64,000 bases of DNA from Capsicum annuum (lineage: Eukaryota; Streptophyta; Magnoliopsida; Solanales; Solanaceae). Where the stretch lies: positions 27,032,913 to 27,096,912 of the forward strand of contig NC_061111.1 of assembly GCF_002878395.1 (NCBI RefSeq), written 5' to 3'. The position numbers and the translations under genes are program-made. The notes beneath the pieces are model-generated. The model saw only the letters and a list, made by a program, of their open reading frames with translations. It had not been told where the DNA came from and ran no database searches. Shown here piece by piece: positions 1 through 11,422 of the stretch; positions within the stretch are counted from its first letter, which is position 1, and every line of letters starts with the position of its first letter.

Positions 1-613
1 CTGGCCCCAATCCATCTCTCCGTCAGATATCAGGAGTTTCTTGGGTTTGGATGGCTATTACCGACAGTTTGTGGAGGAGTTTTCGTCTATTGCATCCCCC
101 ATGTCCAGATTGACTCAGAAAAAAGTCAATTTCCAATGATCAGATTCTTGTAAGAAGAGTTTTTAGGAGTTGAAGACTCGACTCACTACAACCCCAGTTT
201 TGACTTTACCAGATGGTTCAGATGGGTTTGTGGTATATTGTGATCCTTCCAAAGTTGGTTTGGGGTGTGTTTTGATGCAGAGAGGTAAGGTCGTAGCCTA
301 TGCCTCTAGATATCTTAAGCTCCATAAAAAGAACTATCCCACTCATGATCTTGAGTTAGCAGCTGTAGTATTTGCCTTAAAGATTTGGAGGCATTATTTG
401 TATGGAGTACATGTTGATGTGTTCACAGACAATAAAAGCCTGCAGTATGTATTTTCTCAAAAAGACCTGAACCTGCGTCAGAGAAGGTGGTTAGAGTTAT
501 TGAAATACTATTACATGAGTGTTCTGTACTATCCGAGCAAGACCAATGTAGTTGTTGATGTTATCAATAGGATGTCTATGGGTAGTGTTGCTCACGTGAA
601 TGATGTAAGATAA
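1..613 (+). pseudogene. gypsy pol: end of reverse transcriptase and RNase H
   Basis: Bases 1-138 read through the RT thumb, with the typical FLGLDGYYRQFV stretch. From about 170 the translation is an RNase H domain: the catalytic D of VVYCDPS, the E of the HDLELAA motif and the D of [10 protein letters not shown] are all visible, followed by the RQRRWLELL connection. The frame stops at 613 with a TAA, and an in-frame TAG near 163 separates it from the RT part, so it is not a usable polyprotein. In the live family this enzyme degrades the RNA strand during reverse transcription in cytoplasmic particles. Continuation into the integrase downstream confirms the Ty3/gypsy gene order. Confidence 0.85.
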
Positions 614-1288
614 AGTTAGTTTAGGAAGTTCATCAGCTTTCCCTATTAGGTGTTCGCTTAGTTGATTCGACAGAGGGTAGCGTATGGGTACAAAATAGTT
701 CGGAACATCTATGGTTTTCGAAGTAAAAGAAAAGCAAGACAGGGATCCCAGTTTAGTTAAACTAAAAGAGTTAGTCAGAGATCAAAAAGTAGAGGTTTTC
801 TCCTAAGGGGGAGATGGTGTGTTACACTGCCAGGGTAGACTATGTGTGTCATGTGTAGATGGCGTGAAACAACAGATTCTTATAGAAGCGCATGGTGCGA
901 GCTACTCGATTCACCCAGGGGCCACCAAGATGTACCATGACTTGTGGGAAGTCTATTAGTGGAGTGGGATGAAAAGAGACATCACAGAGTGTGTAGCTAA
1001 GTGCTCGACATGTCATCAGGTTAAGATTGAGCATCAGAAGCCTAGTGGAGTTATGCAGGAGTTCGGTATTCCCACTTGGAAGTGAGAGGAGGTGAACATG
1101 GATTTTATGACGGTTTTGCCCCGTACTCGTCGCCAGTATAATTTGATTTGGGCCATTGTGGATAGGATGACCAAATCAGCTCATTTCTTATCAGTTCATA
1201 CCTCTTATTCAGCCGAGGATTATGCCAAGCTCTAAGTTAGAGAGTTGGTCAGATTGCATGGAGTTCTATTGTCCATCCTTTCAGATAG
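614..1288 (+). pseudogene. gypsy integrase, N-terminal zinc domain and first half of the core
   Basis: The translation between about 880 and 1288 shows the H2C2 zinc-binding arrangement (HPGATKMYHDLW, then CSTCHQVK) and the start of the DDE core: the first D in MDFMTVLP and the second in the LSDRGT motif. Stops interrupt it (for example near 957, 1084 and 1234). The reading frame resumes at 6126 with QFTFHFWKAF, so the hAT element sits immediately after the second catalytic aspartate. In an intact element this enzyme inserts the cDNA into chromosomes. This copy is dead. Confidence 0.85.
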
Positions 1289-1961
1289 AGGTACGCTAAG
1301 CCTGTCAAACGGGCCGGGTTGACCTAGCCCATTTAAAAAAACCAGCCCAATTTGACCCAGTCCAGTCAACCCATGGGCTGTAGGGTATCGGGTACCGAAC
1401 TGGTTAATTTGTTTGGTTGAGCCTGGTTAACCCAGCCCGGACCAAGCTTGGTCCAGGCCCACCGGTTAATCGGCTCAAAACTGGCTTGGTCTACTTTTTT
1501 TTTTTAAAAAATGGGCTTCGAACCGTTGGGCCCAAACTAGCTGTTGGCCCAATGGCTATATAGCCATTTTTGGGTCCAAACGGCTAGTTTGACCTTTTTT
1601 ATTAAAAAGAAATTACTTTAAAAATTATTTTTTAACACCAAAAAAATTCCTATAAATACCCTACACTTTCAAATCATTTTCCACACAATTTTTCATTTTC
1701 TCAATTCTCATTCTCTCTCAAATATCAATTCTCAATTCTCAAACATTCTATATATTTAATTTTCTAAAATACTCACTTTAATTTTTTTAATTTTGCGATT
1801 ACAAAGTACAAATGGATGTTTCTAAAGTCGCAACCTTCGGATACTTTCAAAATTTGGTATTGTCGTTCCATCTCTTACATTTAATTTTTATTTAGTGTAT
1901 TGATTGTTGAATATTTAATTTTATTATATTTGTGTATTTTTAATTTTTTTAGTTTAATTTA

Positions 1962-4431
1962 TATTATGGATAAATTAAGAAACCTCGATACTAAAGGTGT
2001 TAAAATTTTTTGTCACGGAAGTGGTAGTGGTAGTAAAAAGCAAATTACTAGTGGTAGAGGTACTTCAAGTAGTAGATACACCCGTGTGCCTCCGACACCG
2101 CTTAGTCAACCTTTTGAGGAAGAAGTAGGCATATCTTTAGGTGTAGGTGCCCACGATATGGATTATGTAGAAGCTCAGGAAAATTATGGTATAGAAGAAG
2201 TAAATGAAGTAGATGCAGTTAATTTAGACGAAGATGATGGAAATATTGGTGAGACACCCACAGTAGGAAATGATAACGTTAGATCTGAATAGGTTAATCT
2301 TCCTTCCCGTCTTCCCCGTGCCACAAGAGCTCGTAAAACAACTAGTATTGCATGACAATTTTTTGAACTTATATAAGATACTGAGGTACAATGTAACATT
2401 TGTTAACAAATATATAAGCATAAAAGCGGAGGCAAACAAGGGGGTACGGGTACGTTAGTGAGACATAGTGATGCTCACGAAAGAGAGTTAAATATTGCAC
2501 GAGATGGTGCGGATGTTGGTAGGACAACGCAAACTAGAATGGACCTAGCAACCGGTTAGGTAATGAAGAGGTATAATAAATTGAGGGACCGAGAATAAAT
2601 AGCTAAAATGGTAGTTGTGGGTTGTTTGCCTTTAGTTTTCTTCTTCTGATGTTTTTATTCATTATATTCAAGCAATTTATAATCTTATGTTTAATGGTAT
2701 TCCTAGAAGTACTTGTCGGGCCGATATTTTTAGACTTCATTCACAATATTATTTTTATTTATCAACATTGTTAAAAAATATTCAATGTAGAATGTCCCTA
2801 ACTTTTGATCTTGGGCATGTTGTAAATAAAAATGATTATTTAACTATTACTGGTCACTGGATAGATAGTAGTTTTATTATGCAAAAATGTATTCTTGTTT
2901 TTTTATATGATGAAGATCGTAAATATACTGGAGATTTTATTGTTGATTCGATTGCTAAAGTTGCAGAATTTTACAGTATCAAAAATAAAATCTTATGTAT
3001 TGCTTTTGATAATGCTTCTAACAACAAGACTGTTATAACAAAATTAAAATCTAAGCTATCTCTGTCGTTACCTGAAATTTTTCATATTAAGTCTGCATGT
3101 CATATATATAATTTAATGGTAAGAGATGGTCTTGAGTTTTTTGAGTTTTATATTGAAAAAAATTGGCTTGCCGTTGCTTTTATTCAAGAAAATAATCGTA
3201 GAGGTAGAATTAAAGACTTTAAACTTAAATGTGAACAAAATGGACTTGTACCGATATTGATGCCTGAAGAATGTGAAACTAGATGGAATGATACGTATGA
3301 TTTTTTAAAAACTTGTTATAAATATAGAGTTCCTATTACACTATCTTTTAACCAATATTGTGGTTCGTTTGCTGATTCTGATGATTGCATGTTACATGAT
3401 TCTGATTGGGCTATAATTAATGATTTTGTTAAGTTTTTGGAAAAAATTTATATAGCTACGGTTGAATTTTTCGGTGCTTATTATCCTACTGTTTGTAATA
3501 TTTTGTCATATATAGCCGATATTTCTGCATTACTCAAAGAACATAAAAAAAAAGAAGGTTACAAAGATACTGTTGGTGTCATGTTTGCTAAATTTAAAAA
3601 ATATTTTTTTGCGATTTTCCCTATTTACTTGGTTGGTGCTATGCTTAATCCGTGCATGAAATATAATACTATGTTCCACTTTAGTGCTATTATTTATGCT
3701 AATTTAGAAATAAATACTAACAATGATTCTCAACAAGTACAACCTGATTTGTGGATGGCTATGGGGGATGCGAATGAATACATAGATAAATTATATAATC
3801 ACTATTTGATTTAGTTGATTTAGCCGTACCTACAAATATATCACTCCAACTGTCGCTCCTCATCCTACCGAGGAGCCATCATCTTCTAAAAGATCGGCAC
3901 ATAGTGGTTTTCCTGATCACTTTTATGATTTAAATTGTTGGAACAGTGTCGAGGAGGGAGCTTACACATCAACTTATTGGGAAGAGCTTAAGTATTATCT
4001 TCGGTCGCCGCTAGAAAATCGCAGACGACGGATTAACGCGTTGGATTGGTAGAGGAGTAATGAAACACAATATCCTGTGCTTTCAAGATTAGCTAGAGAT
4101 ATCTTGAATGTTCCAATGTCAAACCGTTCCATCGGAGAACGGTTTTAGTCAAGGACGACAGCAACTTGGAGACAACCGGCATTCATTGGGAAGCAATGCA
4201 ATGAGTGTTCTCGTTTGCCTCAGAGATTGGATTAGAGCCGAACGAAGAAATCAAGGAATGGAAGCGGAGCTGAACGACGAGCAGAGACTTAAAGAAATTA
4301 TGACTTCACGGGAGAACTCAGCAGAATCAAATTCAATGCATGATTTTGCCTCCGTTTACTTTGACAATCCTATGCAAGTTCCCGTTAATATTAACATGAA
4401 TGAGTTGGAGAAAATGATGCAAAATTTGTAG
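1962..4431 (+). pseudogene. hAT transposase (Ac/RICESLEEPER-like), degenerate
   Basis: Domain order is as in plant hAT transposases. A low-complexity N-terminus starts at 1962. A BED-type zinc finger remnant at about 2385-2480 shows CNIC, then KSGGKQGGTGTLVRH. The RNase H-like catalytic core lies at 2687-3814 (LTFDLG, DYLTITGHWID, CIAFDNASNNK, CHIYNLMVRDGL, ETRWNDTYDFL). The C-terminal dimerisation domain is at about 3990-4300 (NETQYPVLSRLARDILNVP, then SENGFSQGRQQL). Stops occur at 2290 and 3814 among others, and a 1-bp frameshift falls inside the conserved NVPMS-T-VPSE junction near 4111. The usual tryptophan of the TFDLW motif has become glycine. Family knowledge: the intact enzyme excises and reinserts the element. 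This one should be inactive. Confidence 0.88.
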
Positions 4432-4639
4432 ATTTTTCATTATGTAAATTATAAATTTTGGATCATTTTGCAATAAATAAAATTCAAGATTCATTCATTC
4501 CTTAGTCCTTACTTTATAATTTTTTTTCATTTAATGATTTAAATTGAATTTCTAGTTTAAATTAAAAACTTAGTTTTAATATATTATTAATTTACTATTA
4601 AGTATTATACTAGTATTAATTTATTATATTAAGTAGCAT

Positions 4640-5720
4640 ATGTTTTATTTAAAATAGTGTATATATGTGTATATATTTTCTAAAATAGTATATATTTAAC
4701 GTATACATGTGTATATGTTTTATAAATTAGTGTATAACTATATATAGTGCGTGTATATATTATAGTATATATATATTGTAGTATATTTTATTTAAAGTAG
4801 TACGTATATATTGAATGGTACGTATATATGTGTACATATCTTCTATTGATGTATATATTTAGCGTATACATGTGTATATGTTTTATAAATTAGTGTATAA
4901 CTATAATATAGTGTGTGTATACATTGTAGAATATAGATATTGTAGTATATTTTATTTAAAGTAGTACGTATATATTGAATGGTACGTATATATGTGTATA
5001 TATCTTCTATTGACGTATATATTTAACGTATACATGTGTATATATTTTATAAATTAGTGTATAACTATATATATAGTGTGTGTATATAATGTAGTATATT
5101 TTATTTTAAGTAGTACGTATATATTGAATGCTACGTAAATATGTGTATAAATCTTCTATAGACGTATATATTTAACGTATACATGTGTATATGTTTTATA
5201 AATTAGTGTATAACTATATATATAGTGTGTCTATATATTGTAGTATATTTTATTTAAAGTAGTACATATATATTGAATGGTACGTATATATGTGTATATA
5301 ACTTCTATAGACGTATATATTTAACGTATACATGTATATATGTTTTATAAATTAGTGTATAACTATATATATAGTGTGTGTATATAATGTAGTATATATA
5401 TTGTAGTATATTTTATTTAAAGTAGTACGTATTTATCGAATGGTATGTATATATGTGTATATATCTTCTATTGACGTATATATTTAACGTATACATGTGC
5501 ATATATTTTATAAATTAGTGTATAACCATATATATAGTGTGTCTATATATTGTAGTATATTTTATTTAAAGTAGTACGTATATATTGAATGGTACGTATA
5601 CATGTGTATATAACTTCTATAGACGTATATATTTAACGTATACATGTGTATATATTTTATAATTAGTGTATATATCATTATATTGTAGTATATATCAAGT
5701 AGTATACGTTTTATTTAGAG
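4640..5720. repeat. AT-rich tandem array inside the hAT element, unit about 149 or 163 bp
   Basis: Seven copies of a unit containing GTATACATGT followed by TTTTATAAATTAGTGTATAAC. The GTATACATGT anchor starts at 4701, 4864, 5028, 5177, 5326, 5489 and 5638, giving spacings of 163, 164, 149, 149, 163 and 149 bp. The 14-15-bp difference comes from an extra TGTAGTATATATAT-like segment before TTGTAGTATATTTTATTT. Units also share TTGAATGGTACGTATATATG. The array lies between the transposase and the right end of the element. Confidence 0.85.
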
Positions 5721-6125
5721 TAATATATATATTTAACTAACGTATAGTCGTATACACGATTACATGTGTAATTGTGTATATATTTTTTAAATTCTAATAT
5801 AATATATACTATATATATAGTGTATATATATTGTTTAATGTATTTAAAATATATATAGGTGGGTATATATAGCGTATATTGGTAAAACACTTTTTCTTTT
5901 TGGTTTTTGATCGGTTTTGACCAGATTTTTAACCGGGTTTAGGTGGGTTAGACAGGGTTGTGCTAAGTGGGCCGATTTAGGGTTGTTTTTAAAAAATTTA
6001 CTATTGAACTCAAACCCAGCCCACCTAACCACAACCCAGCCCGGATCGGCCTATAACCCGACTAAATTTCATGAGCCGATTCTGGGTTGACCCGACCCAG
6101 CCCACTTGACACCCATAAGGTACGC

Positions 6126-6949
6126 AGTTTACCTTTCATTTCTGGAAAGCCTTCCAAAAGGGTCTTGGTACCCAAGTTCACCTCAATACAGCCTTCCACC
6201 CTCAGACAAACGGTCAAGCAGAAAGGACCATTCAGACTCTAAAAAATATATTAAGAGCGTGTTCCTTTGACTTTAAGGGGAGTTAGGATGACCACTTACC
6301 ATTGATTGAGTTCGCGTATAATAACAACTATCATTCCAACATTCAGATGGCTTCGTTTGATGCGCTTTATGGGAGGAGATATAGATCTACCATTGGTTGG
6401 TTCGAAGTGGGTAAGGCCGCAGTGGTAGGGCCTGACTTAGTATTTGATATCTTAGAAAAAGTTCAGTTGATCAGGGAAAGGCTTAAGATAGCTCAGAGCC
6501 GACAGAAATCGTATGCGGACGTGCAAAGAAAAGATCTCGAGTTTGAGATTGATGATTATGTATATTTGAATATCTCGCCTATGAAGGGAGTGAAGAGGTT
6601 TGGCAAGAAGGGGAACCCCAGTCCCCGATATGTCGGTCCTTACAGAATCCTCAACCGTTTTGGAAAGGTAGCTTACGAGCTTGAGTTGCCTTCAAACTTA
6701 GCTTCAGTGCACCTAGTGTTTCATGTCTCCTTGATTAAGAAATGCATTGGTGACCCAACAGTTGTAATCCCTATAGAGCGTATAGATGTTCAGAATAGTC
6801 TTTCTTATGAAGTTCCTCTAGTCAAAGTTCTTTGGCGGAATCAGTCCGTTGAGAGAGCTACTTGGGAAGCAGAAGTAGATATGCGGACCAAGTATCCTCA
6901 CCTCATCTCCGCAAACTCAAACTTAGCTCAAGGTAACAGTTTTTCTTAA
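6126..6949 (+). pseudogene. gypsy integrase C-terminal half and chromodomain-like tail
   Basis: This continues the integrase interrupted at 1288. It opens with QFTFHFWKAF and carries the third catalytic residue, E, in HPQTNGQAERTIQTL, then the FAYNNNYHSN and ALYGRRYRS motifs. The GPY/F-type C-terminal module (PRYVGPYRILNRFGKVAYEL) and a chromodomain-like end (VPLVKVLWRN, RATWEAEVDMR) follow. The last continuous frame is 6302-6949. An in-frame TAG near 6285 separates it from the core part. In the live family the C-terminus binds DNA and guides integration. This copy is inactive because the whole pol is split. Confidence 0.87.
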
Positions 6950-7226
6950 ATTTAACCAGTTCTATGCTCAGATTACCTTTACAAACTCGGTGTTGATTTC
7001 AGTTGCATAACATTCTTATATCATGCATACCTTCATGAAATAGCTCAGTCATGTGTCATGTCTTCAGAATCCAGTCATGCTTCAGCTATGCATGTTCAGT
7101 ATGAAAACTCAGTATATCAGTAGTTTTAGTCATATAATCATGCTTCAGTTGTGCATGTTCAGTATGTAAGTTCAGTCTATCAATATTCTCAGCTTAGTCG
7201 GTCTCATTCGAGGACGAATGTTCCAC

Positions 7227-7238
7227 AGGGGGAGATAT
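7227..7238 (+). other. polypurine tract of gypsy #1
   Basis: The purine-rich run AGGGGGAGATAT lies directly before the TG that opens the 3' LTR. This is where plus-strand DNA synthesis is primed in LTR retrotransposons. It is preceded by CGAGGACGAATG, a common end of Solanaceae gypsy internal regions. Confidence 0.75.
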
Positions 7239-9703
7239 TGTAAGACCCCGTAAAATCCTAGCTTAACTCAGTCCTTTAGAGCATGAAAAGAGGTCCCGGA
7301 CTTAGAAAAATTTCAGCTAAGTAATGACACTTAGTCTCATTTTAGGACCTAGGTATTTCCATGATTTTATTTACGACTCTTATGACCTTAAAATATCAAT
7401 TTTTAAATCGATTCATGATCAGGGATGTCAATGAATGTTCTCGGGCAAGTTTTAAATTTTTTGGACCTCGTTAGAAGTTTGTTTTGATATCGAAAATAGT
7501 GAGTCAATGCGATCTCGATGCGTTGCATCGCTTATCGCATCGACGGATATTTTCCCCAGTATTTAGTGCAAATTCTAGTGAGATGACGCGATATCAACGC
7601 ACTGCGTCGGCCATCTCATTGACCCCATCATTGTGGTGCTGGGCATGTTTTTCAGTAATTAAATGTCTGCAACCATAGGGGTATTTAGGTCATTTTTCCA
7701 CTTTTACTCAACCCCAAAACACGAGATCAAACTATCTAAGGGCAAAAACCACTCACTTTCTCTCAATTTCTCTCAAACTTCTCTTAAGAACAAACCCTAG
7801 GGCATTCAATTTCAAGTCCAAGCTTCAAGAAGACACCATCAATCTTCACAAATTTGATTACCAAGGTATGTTAGGTGTTCATCCAAGGGTTTCCTTCCAC
7901 CCTTGGAGTTCAAGAACCTCTTTTAAAACTACAAGTTGATTGCTTTCATGAATTTCATGTTGAATTTGATTGTATTGATGATAATGATGTTATTTAGGTT
8001 TCTAATCCATGATTTATGACAAGTTTCATGTGAAGTAATTAACCTGTGTAGTGTTATGTGAATTTATGTTAAAAGCCCCTTGAATTTGTGAGTTGGGATT
8101 GTGGTCATGATGCTTGTATGTTTATTATTATTATGTGTATGAATTATGCTCCCCAAGTGTTTGATAAAATGTTCATGTGAGTTGAATGGTGAAATCATGA
8201 CATAATAGTATGTGCACAAGTTCATGCCTCTCAAGTGTTTGACAAAATGTCTAAATGAAAGTATTATTAACAAGCTACTTTTGTTATGCTATTATGATCA
8301 TGCCATGTTTTACTTTCAACGTTATTGAGTCCTGGGGGTATTCAATACCCAAAAATCCAAATGTTTTTCTAAAATTTCAGTAGCTATAGAATAGTTTCGG
8401 TAATGTCACGAACAGTAATACTCAGTCAGTTATAGAACCCAGTGAACTCAGTCCAGTTCATTTAGACATCACGATCAGTAACACTTCAGTCAAACTGACA
8501 ATAGTCTAAAAATTAGTTCAGTATCTATTCGGTTGGAAGTAGGAATCAGAACCGAGCGAACCCAAGGATAGGGGCATTCCTGCCAGTAGAGGGTTTGACC
8601 CTTAGTAGCAATCCCTGCATTACAGAACTACATAGCCAGTGTAGGTTGAGATATCTTCCTGCCAGACAAGGATTGATGCATCTCGTACAAGTTTTTCTGC
8701 CAGTGAGGGTTGATGAAATGTCTTCCTGCCAGATAGGGTTAACTTACAGCCATTGTAAGTATCCCTTGGCAAGGTGCTAACACCCTTCCAACTTGGGTCA
8801 CGGGTTGGACCCCAACATAGTTTATAATAGGGGTATGTCGGTTAGATGAACACTCCTACAGTTTCAATTTCAGTTTCAAACTTAGTATAGAATTCAGTTC
8901 AGTTCTATAGAATCAGGACTGTCAGACACAGTCACCCAGCTCAATATAGAACTCAGTTCTGTTCTACAAGATTAGGACTGTCATAAATAGTCACCCAACT
9001 ATCAGTAGTACAATTATCAGAAAAACTCATATATCAGTCATTTAGTTATCGGAACTCAGTATCCAATATTAGTATGATCTCAATTATAGTATATGTAGTC
9101 ATGCGCACAATATTGCTAAATTAGTATTTCTGTAGTTTAAGCCATACATGTACTCTCATCCAGTTATATTCATATTATTTAGCAAGTTATTATTCATGTA
9201 TATGAAGCCTTTCATATCATCCTATCTCACTTAGCATACCAGTACATTCAAAGTACTGATGCATACTCTTTCTTTTGAGCTATGATGTCTTATATCATAG
9301 GTTCAGATGCACAGGCTCCTGACCGTACTTAGTAGCCCAGTTTATCAGCATCAGATATAGTGGTGAGTCCTCATAGTTCGAGGATAGAGTTATTATTGTA
9401 GTATTTTAGTAGTTCAGTATATTCAGTAGTCGAAGTTAGTTGGGGACTTATCGCATCAACTCCATATTCAGACAGTTATTGGCTTTAGACTAGATTATTT
9501 CAGATACATGTCCAGTTTTTCAGTATTTATTTATCAGTATTTGTTTTTCAGTTATGAACCTTATGGCAACTTTAGCCTAACTTCCACATTTATTTCAGTA
9601 TTATTATTCAGTGCTCACAACAGGTACAAGTCATGGGTGACTTGTGGTCCTTCGGGGTTGCAAGCACCGTGTGACGTCCAGGGTGCAGACTCGAGGCGTT
9701 ACA
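7239..9703 (+). mobile_element. 3' LTR of gypsy #1 (2,465 bp)
   Basis: It starts TGTAAGACCCCG right after the polypurine tract and ends GAGGCGTTACA, so it has TG...CA ends. Two more LTRs of the same family occur on the - strand at 32214-35561 and from 61872 to the window end. They share the end blocks, the ACGGTGCTTA/CAAGCACCGT region and the CCAGTTGGAAGGGTG block. A CG-rich stretch with repeated GCATCG/CGATGC words lies at about 7490-7640, and a conserved splice-donor-like GGTATGTTAGGTGTTCAT lies near 7865. Short ORFs here are not genes. Confidence 0.85.
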
Positions 9704-11215
9704 CAGATACCACACACCCCCTATAGACCATTTTAGTAATCACAAAGTCACCTACCGAGTAGAAATAAAAAAAGGATTCGAAATTACCTCGGGATCAAAA
9801 CCAAAATACACAACCACAAATGGGGTCACATAAGAGAGAGTGGACCCCAGATCAAGCAAACAATACACATTATGAGAAAAGAGTTGTAATGTACCGGTCA
9901 CGATATAAGGTGATGCCTCAGATTCCTGCTGAGTAGTAAGAGCATATAACCTATTCCAACCTGCGTCGGTACTAAAAGCAAAAATAGATGCAGAAGAATC
10001 ACCCTTTGGTGTGGGAGCAAAATATGAAGTAACCGGAGCCTTGCTCACCCCCAAAACACCCTTACCAACCGAATATTTCTAAGCATATGGCTTGGCTGGC
10101 CACATTTGAAATATTTGTCCCTCCCTTCATCACAAAAACCCCTATGCAACCTACCACAGAACCGACAAGGAGGGCATGATAAGGCCGACTGAGCCTCACT
10201 TGCCTAAGATTAGGCACTTTGTGTCCAAAAATTATCACCACCTTACAGACGCCTATTACCCAACTATTTCGGGTAAGAAGCAATAGTGGAAGAAAAAAAA
10301 CTAGGACCCCCCCCCCCCCCCACTTCTTCTTTAGCCACTTACCGCCATCCCAACCACCTTGCTGTTGAGCATCACCCTATTCAGATGACCTGAACTTCTT
10401 ACCCTGCCTTTCCCCAAAATCATCCTGCTTCCTCTTTTCCTCCTCCATATGCTGCATATGAACCACCAACCTAGAAATTTCCATATTCTTGATCAGCAAT
10501 GCAATCTTGCTTTCAAGGACCAAATCCCAAGACAGTCCAGAAGTGAACTTTCTCATCCTTTTCCTCATATCAGACACCAATTTTGAAGTATAAATAGACA
10601 GCTCATGAAATTTCAGGGCATATTTCTTGACCGATATTTTCCCCTGTCTCAGATTAACAAAATCCTCCGCCTTTGCTTTCCTCAACTCCCGAGGAAAGAA
10701 GCGATCTAGAAAAGCATTAGATAAAGTCTCCCACAAATTCGACTTCTCAACATCACTTCTTGCCCTATCCCACTCCTCGTACCATTGGTATGCGACATCC
10801 TTAAGCTGGTAAGCAGCAAAATTCACCCCTTCCATATTAGTGGCCTGCATCACCCTGAAGATTTTCTCCATTTCATCTAAGAAACCCTGAGGATCTTCCT
10901 CCACCTTCACACCAATAAAAGCAGGAGAATTCATCTTTATAAACTGGGCAACCCTTGTGGCCTCAGCAGATGAAACACCAGACGCATCCGCTCAGCCTGA
11001 GAAGTAACCAACTGAGCAATAATATGAATTAATTAGCCAAATTCTGCATTCGTTACCTCACCCTGAGGAGGACTAGTAGCAATCGATGAAACTTTAGAAA
11101 TATCAGAGACTGGATCCCTAGATTGAGTATGGATCTTCTGAGTAGTACGTGTCCCATCAATATCGTCCCCGATTAGGACAATCGAGTTTTGTTGCATCTC
11201 AGATCGTCGAGGCAT
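9704..11215 (-). pseudogene. gypsy #2 gag and protease (broken)
   Basis: Gag starts at MPRRSEMQQN (ATG at 11215). Its capsid-like retrotransposon gag domain occupies 10934-10377, with EEDPQGFLDEMEKIFRVM, QLKDVAYQWYEEW, DRFFPRELRKAKAEDF and LRQGKISVKKY as family hallmarks. A CCHC knuckle remnant (KCGQPSHMLRN) lies near 10100, with the first cysteine position altered. The protease follows at 10054-9752, with the active-site region LLDLGSTLSYVTPF (DLG where DSG/DTG is usual) and VGDFVITK. Gag provides the particle shell and the protease matures it. Frameshifts near 11033-10934 and 10377-10283, plus a 15-base C run at 10307-10321, break the reading frame. The 3' end is cut off at gypsy #1. Confidence 0.85.
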
Positions 11216-11410
11216 GATCTGAAAAACGAACAAACTAGGATTAGAAGATTTTAGGACTTAGGCTCCAAGCTTGAAAATAGAATACCAAGAAAATAAAATA
11301 TTCTTAAATATCTTGTAGCCTCTCTCTTATGAGTGTGGCGCACTACACACCCTTAAAAGAAACTCTACTCGATATGGATTTGTGGTCTCCTAATTGACCA
11401 TGAACCTAAA

Positions 11411-11422
11411 GCTCTGATACCA
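11411..11422 (-). other. primer binding site, initiator tRNA-Met type
   Basis: On the - strand the sequence TGGTATCAGAGC lies three bases inside the LTR end at 11426. This word is complementary to the 3' end of plant initiator methionine tRNA and is the usual primer site of gypsy elements. It fixes the orientation and the LTR boundary of gypsy #2. Confidence 0.88.

Larger units (their letters stand above)
1297..6117 (+). mobile_element. hAT-superfamily DNA transposon (4.8 kb) with 8-bp target duplication
   Basis: The element is flanked by an exact 8-bp duplication, AGGTACGC, at 1289-1296 and 6118-6125. Its ends are imperfect inverted repeats: the left begins TAAGCCTGTCAA and the right, reverse-complemented, begins TATGGGTGTCAA, both continuing into GGGC-GGGT runs. 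Subterminal regions (about 1300-1570 and 5890-6110) are rich in CCCAGCCC/GGGCTGGG motifs, as expected for hAT transposase-binding ends. A decayed transposase lies inside, followed by about 1.4 kb of AT-rich tandem repeats. The 8-bp duplication and the transposase together make the hAT call firm. Confidence 0.92.
1..9703 (+). mobile_element. Ty3/gypsy LTR retrotransposon #1, 3' half, interrupted by a hAT element
   Basis: The order RT tail, RNase H, integrase, chromodomain-like C-terminus, polypurine tract and 3' LTR is that of a plant Ty3/gypsy chromovirus (Tekay/Del-like by inference). The 5' LTR, gag, protease and most of RT lie before the window. The coding part is broken by stops and by a hAT insertion at 1297-6117. 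The 3' end at 9703 abuts the protease of an opposite-strand gypsy element, so this copy probably inserted into that one. The 5-bp target duplication cannot be checked because the 5' LTR is outside the window. Confidence 0.85.

Noticed and set aside
10307..10321. Run of 15 cytosines in the gag pseudogene
   Set aside because: Could be a sequencing or slippage artefact; no functional reading is supported.
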